Shown: one piece after another, positions 1-7,401 of the stretch
Layout of the letters: every line of letters starts with the position of its first letter
Position numbering within the stretch: the first letter of the stretch is position 1
From: Neoasaia chiangmaiensis
GTDB taxonomy: Bacteria; Pseudomonadota; Alphaproteobacteria; Acetobacterales; Acetobacteraceae
Assembly: GCF_002005465.1 (NCBI RefSeq)
Contig: NZ_CP014691.1
Coordinates: forward strand, 2,886,001 to 2,950,000
Direction: 5' to 3'
Length of the DNA stretch: 64,000 bases
Notes under the pieces: model-generated
Told to the model about the DNA's origin: nothing
What the model saw: only the letters and a program-made list of their open reading frames with translations
Database searches by the model: none
Program-made: the position numbers and the translations under genes

Positions 1-130
1 GAACGGCAATGCCTTCGAGCGATGCGAAGGAAAGAACGTTCGACGTGCCGCTTTCATCCTGAACGAGGCGGAGCGTTTCAAGAATTTTCCCGGAATCCGG
101 GCCATTCTCGGGCGTGTCGGAAGACGTCAT
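1..130 (-). CDS. Partial hypothetical protein, N-terminal end only
   Basis: An open frame reads leftward from an ATG at 128-130 and runs off the window edge, giving 43 residues that begin MTSSDTPENG and contain ETLRLVQDESG. A good ribosome binding site (AAAGGA) lies about five bases upstream of the ATG. I do not recognise the family and there are too few residues to assign a role. It is divergent from the opgC-like gene at 270, and the 139-base space between them contains a perfect palindrome. The gene is cut by the window, not visibly broken. Confidence 0.55.
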   Translation of the reverse strand, partial: MTSSDTPENGPDSGKILETLRLVQDESGTSNVLSFASLEGIAV

Positions 131-157
131 GATATTCCTTTCGCGTCGGAGCGCGTC

Positions 158-178
158 TGATATGGGTGTGTCATATCA
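158..178. promoter_or_regulatory. Inverted repeat between divergent genes, possible operator
   Basis: TGATATG at 158-164 and CATATCA at 172-178 are perfect inverted repeats separated by seven bases. They sit between the start of the leftward partial gene and the opgC-like gene. Size and position suit a dimeric repressor site, but no regulator is encoded nearby. Calling it an operator is inference. Confidence 0.35.
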
Positions 179-269
179 TGCGTGACGGCGTGGCGGGAAT
201 GGATCAAGCGCGATCCGTCGCGTATGGATGCCGATCGGCGAACGAGAGAGCGGAGCTCAGGAAACTTAT

Positions 270-1454
270 ATGGACCAGGCCGCTTCAACGCCGCGCCCGC
301 GGAAGCGTCGCGATCATCGCGTAGATGCCTTGCGAGGCGTGGCATTGCTGATGATGCTGTGCGACCACGTGCCGCAGGACTGGCTCAACCGCTTCACGCT
401 GCGCAATGTCGGGTTTGCCGATGCCGCCGAGATTTTCGTCCTTCTGGCCGGGTACGCATCGTGGCTGGCTTATGGACGGCTCATCCTGCGCGGGCCGCCC
501 GATGGCGGATGGAAAGCGGCTTTCGGACGGATTTTGCGGCGGTGCTGGCGGCTCTATCTTTTCCAGATGGTCATGCTGTTCGTCTCGGTGTTCACCATCC
601 GGCAGTGGCGCCATTACGATCCTGTTCCGGTGGATTTCCTGGAGCCGGAGCTGGCCCATGGCAGCCATTGGCTCTGGGCCGTGCTGACGCTTCAGGCCTT
701 GCCCAACAATCTCAACATCCTGCCGCTCTATATCCTGTTGTTGCTCGCCATTCCGGTCATGGTGTGGTTGTGGAAGATCTCTGCGAAGCTGCTGCTCGGC
801 GTCAGCTTCGTATTATGGTGCATCGCCAACCTCGACCCGTCGATCAATATTCCGAACTGGCTCGACCCGGACGGTTGGTATTTCGACCCGCTGGCATGGC
901 AGTTCATTTTCGTGCTGGGCATGTTGTCCGCCATATTGGCGGGCAGGAACGACGGGCATTTGCCGAGTCCGAGATGGCTGCGCTGGGTTTGCGGCATCTA
1001 CCTGGTCTGGGGTGTCTGGGAATGCTTCCCCTATCGCGACTGGGGGCTGCCGCCGCTCAATCCGCTGCCGGTACCGCATGCGGAGAAATCGACTCTGGCC
1101 CTGTGGCGCTGGCTAGAGGCCATGGCGATACTGGTCGTGGTCCAGTCTTCCGGCACGGCCTCACGCTTCTCGGAAACCCGGGGAGGGCAGGCATTGGCGG
1201 TTCTGGGGCGGCATTCGCTGGAAGTCTTCAGTCTTGGAACGGTACTGGACCTTTTCGCACGACTTGTGATGAACAGCTTCGGCACTGGCTGGGCCATCCA
1301 GATCGCAGTCAATGTCGGTGGTCTGGCGGGTGTCTATGGGGTGGCCCTGTGGCTCGATCATCATCGTCGTCAGGCCGCCCTGATGGCGGGGGAGACCCGG
1401 GCGCAGGCGCAGCGCGAGGCCATGCGGCCGGCCGGTGGTGACGGCGGGGGCTGA
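270..1454 (+). CDS. opgC: OpgC-family membrane acyltransferase
   Basis: This 394-residue polytopic inner-membrane protein resembles OpgC, which in enterobacteria adds succinyl groups to osmoregulated periplasmic glucans. The N-terminus has the family signature RRDHRVDALRGVALLMML followed by the FADAAEIFVLLAGYASW segment. About ten hydrophobic helices are spread over the rest. I chose the ATG at 270 because AGGAAA lies just upstream; an earlier in-frame ATG at 228 lacks a site. The opgG-opgH pair lies about 4.4 kb downstream, which supports a glucan-modifying role. The donor group is not deducible here. The degQ-like gene starts 19 bases after the stop. Confidence 0.8.
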   Translation: MDQAASTPRPRKRRDHRVDALRGVALLMMLCDHVPQDWLNRFTLRNVGFADAAEIFVLLAGYASWLAYGRLILRGPPDGGWKAAFGRILRRCWRLYLFQMVMLFVSVFTIRQWRHYDPVPVDFLEPELAHGSHWLWAVLTLQALPNNLNILPLYILLLLAIPVMVWLWKISAKLLLGVSFVLWCIANLDPSINIPNWLDPDGWYFDPLAWQFIFVLGMLSAILAGRNDGHLPSPRWLRWVCGIYLVWGVWECFPYRDWGLPPLNPLPVPHAEKSTLALWRWLEAMAILVVVQSSGTASRFSETRGGQALAVLGRHSLEVFSLGTVLDLFARLVMNSFGTGWAIQIAVNVGGLAGVYGVALWLDHHRRQAALMAGETRAQAQREAMRPAGGDGGG

Positions 1455-1473
1455 ATTGCGATATCCTGCGGTT

Positions 1474-2997
1474 ATGACCCAACGCATCGTCCCCGTTGCT
1501 TTCGCTCTCCTGCTCGGCAGTACCGTTCTTTCCGGGGCGGATCATGCCGCTGTCGCGCAGACGGCGCCCGCCGCTTCCGCGCCTGTCGTGCCGCGACCGG
1601 CGCCGGACAGCTTCGCCAATCTGGCGGACCGGCTCCTGCCGGCCGTGGTGAACGTGTCGATTTCCGCCACGCTGAAGCCGGGGCAGGACGATGACGACGG
1701 CGGTCCCGATGACGGCCCGGACGATGGCCCGCAGGTGCCCGATTTCCCGCCCGGCTCGCCGATGGAGAAGTTCTTCCACGATTTCATGAACCGCAAGCCG
1801 AGCCCCGATGCGCCGCCGCGCAAGATGCAGGCGCTTGGCTCCGGCTTCATCATCTCGCCGGACGGCTACATTGTCACCAACAACCATGTGGTGAAGGATG
1901 CGGATCAGGTCTCGGTCACGCTTCAGGACGATACGGTGCTGAAAGCCCATATCGTGGGGCGCGACAGCCGGACCGATCTGGCGGTCATCAAGGTCGATGC
2001 GCCGCATCCCCTGCCGACTGTGCCGTTCGGCAACAGCGATACGGCACGCGTGGGCGACTGGGTGCTGGCGATCGGCAATCCGTTCGGGCTGTCCGGCACG
2101 GTGACGAGCGGCATCGTCTCGTCCCGCGGGCGCAGTATCGATCGCGGCGTCTATGACGATTTCATCCAGACGGATGCGCCGATCAATCGCGGTAACTCCG
2201 GTGGCCCGCTGTTCAACCTCAAGGGTGAGGTGGTCGGCATCAACACGGCAATCTACAGCCCGTCCGGCGGATCGATCGGCATCGGCTTCGCCATTCCATC
2301 GAACGACGCGCGGGGCGTGATCGACCAACTCCGACGTCTGGGCCATGTCCAGCGCGGCTGGATCGGTATCCGGGTTCAGGACGTCAGCCACGATATCGCC
2401 GACAGTCTGGGGCTGAAAGTTGCCAAGGGCGCGCTGGTCGCCGGCGTCGAGCCGAAGGGGCCTGCCGCGGTGTCCGGCATGAAGACGGGCGATGTCATTA
2501 CCAAACTGAATGGCGAGGTAATCGACGGTCGTTCGTTGCCGCGACTGGTGGCGGCGATCGCGCCGGGCACGAAAACGGCGTTCGGGGTCTGGCGCAAGGG
2601 ACAGGATCTGACGATGGATGTCGTCATCAAGCCATCGCCCGAGGCGCCGGACATGCCGCCGACCGCACCCAGGGCCACGGGCCATGCCACGCTCTCGCTT
2701 GCCGATCTGGGCCTGACGCTGGGTGCGATCGACGATGATGCGCGGCAGAAGTTCAAGCTCTCGGACTCCCAGCGTGGCGTCGTGGTCACGGCTGTCACCG
2801 CCGATGGACCGGCGGCGACGCGCGGCCTTCAGGCGGGCGATGTCGTCACCGAGTTGCAGCAGGTCGAAGTCGATTCACCCGATGCGCTTTCGCATGAACT
2901 TGCCCGCGCCCGCGCACAGAAGAAGCACTCGATCCTGCTTCTGGTGCAAAACAGCGACGGGATGCGCTGGGTGCCGCTGCCGCTGAACGGCGACTGA
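1474..2997 (+). CDS. degQ: Do-family periplasmic serine protease (DegP/DegQ/HtrA)
   Basis: This 507-residue exported protease degrades or refolds misfolded envelope proteins. A Sec signal peptide occupies roughly residues 1-28. The trypsin-like domain carries the triad His138 (TNNHVV), Asp168 (SRTDLAVI) and Ser242 (GNSGGP). Two PDZ domains follow at about 295-385 and 415-500. The loop before the protease core carries an Asp/Gly/Pro-rich stretch at about 72-86. I used the ATG at 1474 because it begins the signal peptide. The FUSC-like gene begins six bases after the stop, suggesting cotranscription. DegP versus DegQ cannot be settled from sequence, so the symbol is approximate. Confidence 0.92.
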   Translation: MTQRIVPVAFALLLGSTVLSGADHAAVAQTAPAASAPVVPRPAPDSFANLADRLLPAVVNVSISATLKPGQDDDDGGPDDGPDDGPQVPDFPPGSPMEKFFHDFMNRKPSPDAPPRKMQALGSGFIISPDGYIVTNNHVVKDADQVSVTLQDDTVLKAHIVGRDSRTDLAVIKVDAPHPLPTVPFGNSDTARVGDWVLAIGNPFGLSGTVTSGIVSSRGRSIDRGVYDDFIQTDAPINRGNSGGPLFNLKGEVVGINTAIYSPSGGSIGIGFAIPSNDARGVIDQLRRLGHVQRGWIGIRVQDVSHDIADSLGLKVAKGALVAGVEPKGPAAVSGMKTGDVITKLNGEVIDGRSLPRLVAAIAPGTKTAFGVWRKGQDLTMDVVIKPSPEAPDMPPTAPRATGHATLSLADLGLTLGAIDDDARQKFKLSDSQRGVVVTAVTADGPAATRGLQAGDVVTELQQVEVDSPDALSHELARARAQKKHSILLLVQNSDGMRWVPLPLNGD

Positions 2998-3003
2998 TGC
3001 TCC

Positions 3004-4061
3004 ATGCGGCTGTCGGGTAAGGGGGTGGATGTCTCCCGTTACGGGGTGGAGGCGTCGTGGCGGCAGACCGTTCGGATATTGGTCTCTGTACTGCTGGCAT
3101 GGTTCTTTGCGGCTGTTTTCGGCCTGCACGAAACGATCTGGGCGCTGATTACGGCGCTGATCGTCACGCAATCGAGTATTGCGCAGACCATCACGACGGC
3201 GCGCGACCAGATCGTCGGCACGCTTATCGGTGCGGTCGTCGGCACGCTGGCGATTTCGCTTCGCCCGTTGCTCGATCAATACTGGCTGCCCTTCTGGCTG
3301 GCGTTGGTGCCGCTGGCAGCATTGGCGGCGTGGCGTCCGTCCCTGCGTTTTGCGGGCGTGACGTTGATGATCGTCTATCTCCTGCCGTCGACGGGCAATC
3401 CGTTCACGCCGCTGACGGAACGGCTGGCCGCGATCTTCCTGGGCGTCCTGGTGTCAGTGGCGGTCTCTTACGTGGTGTTCCATGCCGATGCGCGGCGACG
3501 TGCCTTTCTGATCGCCGCGCAGATGTTCCGTCATCTCAACGAGCTTCTCCAGGCGGCATTGCTGCGTTCGGAAAGCTGGCGCCAGCTCGAGGCGCGGGGC
3601 GAACTCTGCGTTCCGCTTCTGGCGCAGCTGAATGATTGCGTCGTCGAGGCACGGCGGGAGCGCATCACCGACCTCGAGCGTCGTCACCCTGTCCTGGTGG
3701 TGCTGCCCAGTCTCATGCGACATGTGATGAGCGACACAATGCTGATCGCCCGTGCGATCGAGGCCGGCAAGGACAGCAAGGGTTCGACGGCGTACATTGG
3801 CTGCACGGCGACTTCAGCCATGCGTATCGCAGTCTGGCGCATCGCTGCGAACAGCACGCTGCCGGAAAGGCAACAGGGACACCCGAGCGACCGGGCAGGG
3901 ACGATGTGCTGGCATCGCTTCCCGATCTCGGTCGGAATGCGCTGCCGGAGATGCATTTCGCTGTTAATCTGTTGGTGGAGGATTTGCGACAGGCCATCGA
4001 CGTATTGATGAGCGATCCGGGAAGCGACGTTGCGCAACTGCGCGCCAGACTGGGCGAGTGA
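3004..4061 (+). pseudogene. FUSC-family membrane protein interrupted by a single frameshift
   Basis: The first 259 codons encode a FUSC/aromatic-acid-exporter-like N-terminus (RQTVRILVSVLLAWFFA, then IWALITALIVTQSSIAQTI) with about six hydrophobic helices and the start of a soluble domain. At the G run 3780-3782 the sensible reading moves to the frame one base earlier. That frame continues as FDGVHWLHGDFSHAYRSL to a stop at 4059-4061. The unshifted frame gives a Cys/Arg/Trp-rich, unlikely tail ending at 4008. Restoring one G would give about 352 residues. It is a real one-base deletion, a phase-variable tract (only three Gs, so unlikely) or a sequencing error. It sits six bases after degQ. 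Confidence 0.75.
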
Positions 4062-4142
4062 CAGATCGGGCCAGTGACGGACTGACCGAATAAGGCAACC
4101 GTGTGGCATGCCGTAACGTTCGGACAAACGAAGCCGGGTATG

Positions 4143-4161
4143 CTATGCAAGGGCTGCATAG
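4143..4161. promoter_or_regulatory. Perfect 19-bp palindrome upstream of mannitol dehydrogenase (distal)
   Basis: CTATGCA at 4143-4149 and TGCATAG at 4155-4161 form a perfect inverted repeat with a five-base spacer, about 84 bases before the mannitol dehydrogenase start. It has the same 7-5-7 geometry as the second palindrome at 4202-4220 but a different arm sequence. A regulator-binding role is inferred from position only. Confidence 0.4.
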
Positions 4162-4201
4162 TGTCGCGTTGAGTACGGCGCGGCGGGTAACTTTGTGCTG
4201 A

Positions 4202-4220
4202 TAAGACACCCAATGTCTTA
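4202..4220. promoter_or_regulatory. Perfect 19-bp palindrome upstream of mannitol dehydrogenase (proximal)
   Basis: TAAGACA at 4202-4208 and TGTCTTA at 4214-4220 form a perfect inverted repeat with spacer CCCAA. It ends about ten bases before the AAGGAA ribosome binding site at 4231-4236. It could be an operator overlapping the promoter or transcript start, or a hairpin in the leader RNA. No LacI, GntR or AraC gene is adjacent. Confidence 0.45.
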
Positions 4221-4244
4221 AGGAAAAATAAAGGAAGCCGATCA

Positions 4245-5708
4245 ATGATTACGCGCGAAACCCTTCGCAAACTCCCTGCCGACGTGTTGCCGCTGCCATA
4301 CGACGTGGCGTCTGTTACGCCGGGTATCGTGCATTTCGGGGTCGGCAATTTCTTTCGCGCGCATGAGGCTTACTACGTCAACAAGGCCCTTGGCCTGGAG
4401 AGCCGGCCGGAGTGGGGAATCATCGGCGTCGGGCTGACAAGTGGTGAACGCTCGGAGCGCAAGGCGGCAGCCTATAAGGATCAGGACTGCCTGTTCTCGT
4501 TGACTGAGACCGCGCCTTCCGGTCGGAGTGAGGTCAGCATCAACGGCGCCTTGCTGGACTATCTCCTGGCGCCTGCCGATCCGGAAGCCGTGCTGGTCCA
4601 TCTGGCCGACCCGGCAATCAGGATCGTCTCCATGACCATTACGGAAGGCGGCTATAATATCGACGAGAACACGGAAGAATTCCGTGTCGATGCGCCGGCG
4701 GTACAGGACGATCTCGCGCATCCGGAAAAACCCTCGACAATTTTCGGCTACGTCGTGGAAGGGCTGCGTCGCCGGCGCGATGCCGGGTTGGGCGGCTTCA
4801 CGGTTCTGTCGTGCGACAATCTGCGTCACAACGGCAATATCGCACGCAAGGCGTTCCTCGGTTATGCCAAGGCGCGCGATCCTGAACTGGCGGCCTGGAT
4901 CGAGAAGAACGTGACCTTTCCGAACGGCATGGTGGATCGTATCACTCCAACCGTTTCCAGGGAGATTGCGGCGCGACTAAATCAGCAAAGCGGTCTGGAC
5001 GACGACCTGCCGCTGGTGGCTGAGGATTTCACGCAGTGGGTTGTGGAGGATAACTTCGTCGCGGGGCGCCCGGCGCTGGACAAGGTCGGGGTGCAATTCG
5101 TCGATGATGTGAGTGATTACGAACACGTCAAGATCCGCATGCTGAACGCCTCGCATATCATGCTGAGCTTTCCCGGCCTGCTGCTTGGATATCAGCAGAT
5201 CGACCAGGCTGTTTCCGATCCCGATCTCAGCGGTCTGCTGGCGAAATTCCTCGATACCGATGTGATCCCCACGCTCAAGGCGCCGCCGGGCGTGAGTCTG
5301 GAAGACTACAAGAAATCGGTGATCTCGCGCTTCTCCAACCCGGCCATGGCCGATCAGACATTGCGCATCGCGAGCGATGGCAGTTCGAAGGTGCAGGTCT
5401 TCTGGACGGAAACCGCGCGCAAGCTGCTGGAAGGCAAGCGCGACGTAAAATATCTGGCGTTCGGGATTGCAGCCTATCTTGAGATGCTGCGCGGCAAGGC
5501 GGAAGACGGCACGACGTTCGAGCCGATCGAACCTACCCTGAAGTCCGAAGATTACGCGCTTGTGAATGACGCGGATCTGGGCGCGGGCCTGAAGCTGGCG
5601 GCATTCGATGGGTGGCGCCATCTTGAGCATGCCGGGCTGGACGAGGCCGTCGTTGCGACGCGGCGGACCATTCGCGACAAGGGCGTGAAGGCCGCGATTC
5701 CGTCCTGA
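4245..5708 (+). CDS. mtlK: Mannitol 2-dehydrogenase (long-chain polyol dehydrogenase family)
   Basis: This 487-residue cytosolic enzyme interconverts D-mannitol and D-fructose with NAD(P). The N-terminal Rossmann fold shows GIVHFGVGNFFRAH at 27-40. The catalytic signature KIRMLNASH gives Lys296, Asn301 and His304, which match the known Lys/Asn/His triad of Pseudomonas fluorescens mannitol dehydrogenase with an offset of one residue. Fructuronate reductase or another polyol dehydrogenase of this family remains possible. AAGGAA is well placed before the ATG. No sugar transporter or kinase is adjacent. In Gluconobacter, mannitol made by a related enzyme is an osmoprotectant, which fits the neighbouring periplasmic-glucan genes. 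That functional link is inference. Confidence 0.9.
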   Translation: MITRETLRKLPADVLPLPYDVASVTPGIVHFGVGNFFRAHEAYYVNKALGLESRPEWGIIGVGLTSGERSERKAAAYKDQDCLFSLTETAPSGRSEVSINGALLDYLLAPADPEAVLVHLADPAIRIVSMTITEGGYNIDENTEEFRVDAPAVQDDLAHPEKPSTIFGYVVEGLRRRRDAGLGGFTVLSCDNLRHNGNIARKAFLGYAKARDPELAAWIEKNVTFPNGMVDRITPTVSREIAARLNQQSGLDDDLPLVAEDFTQWVVEDNFVAGRPALDKVGVQFVDDVSDYEHVKIRMLNASHIMLSFPGLLLGYQQIDQAVSDPDLSGLLAKFLDTDVIPTLKAPPGVSLEDYKKSVISRFSNPAMADQTLRIASDGSSKVQVFWTETARKLLEGKRDVKYLAFGIAAYLEMLRGKAEDGTTFEPIEPTLKSEDYALVNDADLGAGLKLAAFDGWRHLEHAGLDEAVVATRRTIRDKGVKAAIPS

Positions 5709-5831
5709 ATCCCCCGCTCGTGCGGCAGACATGACGATGCAGGAATGTCGCAGTCGTGCCGCATTTATCAAGCAAGCGCTTTACTCGACGTCAAAACTGC
5801 TTATTGGCGTCGGGTAACGAATAAGAAGGCG

Positions 5832-5849
5832 GGCGCCGTCATCGGCGCC
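5832..5849 (+). promoter_or_regulatory. GC-rich hairpin in the opgGH leader
   Basis: GGCGCCG at 5832-5838 and CGGCGCC at 5843-5849 form a perfect seven-pair stem with a TCAT loop. It lies about seven bases upstream of the AGGA used by the opgG GTG start. There is no T run, so it is not a conventional terminator. It may affect translation or mRNA stability. Confidence 0.4.
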
Positions 5850-5865
5850 GGTCGCCAGGATTGGA

Positions 5866-7401
5866 GTGTCTGCCGTGCGGCGTCGCGATTTCGTAAAGAT
5901 TGGAGTTGGTCTTCCTGTCATGGGTGCCGCCGTCAAGGTCGCCCGGGCAGCGTCGCCGGCGCCGGCAGGTCCCACGCCATTTGACGATACGACAGTCAAG
6001 CAGATTGCGCAGAAGCTGGCCAAAAGCAGCTTCAGTGCGCCGCCGCAGGACATGCCGGCCGCCGTGCGCAACCTGAATTTCGATCAGTTCCGTGGGATTG
6101 CCTTTCGTCCGGAGCGGGCCTTGTGGCACGGTGAGAACCTCAACTTCGATGTCGAGTTTTTCCCGCGGGGATTCCTGTATCGCCCGAAAATCCTGATGAA
6201 CGAGGTCATTGACGGGAAATCGGCCCCTGTCGCCTATGACCCGGACATGTTCACCTACGCCGATCCGATGTCGCGCGTCAGCGACGATCTTGGCTTCTCG
6301 GGCATACGTCTGCGCAACCCCATCAATACGCCCGGCGTGATGGAGGAATGTGCTGTCTTCCTGGGGGCTTCGTATTTCCGTGCTGTGGCCAGGAACCAGA
6401 ATTACGGACTCTCCGCGCGTGGCTTTGCGAACGGAACGGGCGATCCGAAGGGAGAGGAGTTCGCGATCTTCCGCGAATTCTGGCTTGAGAAACCGAAGCA
6501 GGGTGTTGATTCGGTCGTAATTCATGCCCTGCTCGACAGCCCGTCCGTTACCGGTGCGTTCCGTTTCACCATCCGGCCCGGCGCGACGACGGTGTTCGAC
6601 GTCCAGTCCTCCTTCTATCCGCGAACGACGATCAACGAAGGGGGCGTGGCGGCCCTGACGGGCATGTTCTACTTCGACACGAACGACCGCAACCGCGTGG
6701 ACGACTGGCGACCCGCGGCCCATGACAGTGAGGCCCTGCAACTGTGGACCGGTAGCGGCCAGCAGCTTTATCGCCCGCTTGCCAATCCTGTCGATCTGCA
6801 GTTCTCGGCGTTCGGGGATAACAATCCGCACGGTTTCGGCCTGATGCAGCGCAAGCGTTCGTTCGATGATTACGAGGATCTGGCGCTCAACTACGAGAAG
6901 CGACCATCCTTGTGGATCGAGCCGATTGGCGACTGGGGGCAGGGCGCGGTCGATCTCGTCGAGATTCCAACCGCGAACGAGGTCAACGATAACATCGTCT
7001 CGTTCTGGCGCCCTGCAGCGCCGATGCAGGCGAACCACGAATATAGCTTCACCTACCGTATGTATTGGGGTTGGGACACGCCGTGGCCGACGGATCTGGC
7101 CCGTATTGCGGCGACACGTATCGGTGCCGTGACCGATCATGCGGATGCGCGCATGTTTGTCATCGACTTCAGCGGCAAGCCCTTCGAAAACCTGCCGCCC
7201 AATGCCCAGTTCCACCTTATCCCACGTAGTTCCGCGGGTTCGATCCGGAATGTGGTGGTGGAACCCAATCCGAACATCAAGGGTTGGCGCACGACATTCG
7301 AATTTTATCCCGGCGATGCCAAGCTGGCGGAGCTGCAATGTCAGCTTGCGAACGATCAGGGGCCGATTTCTGAGCAATGGATGTATCATTGGACGCCTTG
7401 A
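5866..7401 (+). CDS. opgG: Periplasmic glucan biosynthesis protein, OpgG/OpgD family
   Basis: This 511-residue periplasmic protein of the MdoG family acts with OpgH to make or remodel osmoregulated periplasmic glucans. The N-terminus has a twin-arginine-like signal (RRRDF at 5-9, then a hydrophobic stretch ending near ARA). Tat export is typical of the OpgD paralogue, so OpgD is an alternative name. Family blocks include FDQFRGIAFRPERALW, AFGDNNPHGFGLMQR and RPSLWIEPIGDWGQG. The start is GTG at 5866; GTG at 5875 is also possible. The frame overlaps opgH by 25 bases, indicating translational coupling. Confidence 0.93.
   Translation: MSAVRRRDFVKIGVGLPVMGAAVKVARAASPAPAGPTPFDDTTVKQIAQKLAKSSFSAPPQDMPAAVRNLNFDQFRGIAFRPERALWHGENLNFDVEFFPRGFLYRPKILMNEVIDGKSAPVAYDPDMFTYADPMSRVSDDLGFSGIRLRNPINTPGVMEECAVFLGASYFRAVARNQNYGLSARGFANGTGDPKGEEFAIFREFWLEKPKQGVDSVVIHALLDSPSVTGAFRFTIRPGATTVFDVQSSFYPRTTINEGGVAALTGMFYFDTNDRNRVDDWRPAAHDSEALQLWTGSGQQLYRPLANPVDLQFSAFGDNNPHGFGLMQRKRSFDDYEDLALNYEKRPSLWIEPIGDWGQGAVDLVEIPTANEVNDNIVSFWRPAAPMQANHEYSFTYRMYWGWDTPWPTDLARIAATRIGAVTDHADARMFVIDFSGKPFENLPPNAQFHLIPRSSAGSIRNVVVEPNPNIKGWRTTFEFYPGDAKLAELQCQLANDQGPISEQWMYHWTP

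Noticed and set aside
1309-2685. A 458-codon minus-strand frame opposite degQ
   Set aside because: Antisense shadow; the plus strand carries the catalytic triad and PDZ domains.
5721-5763. Possible terminator after mannitol dehydrogenase (TGCGGCA...TGCCGCA with TTTAT)
   Set aside because: The stem is interrupted by a large bulge and the T run is short; too weak to call.
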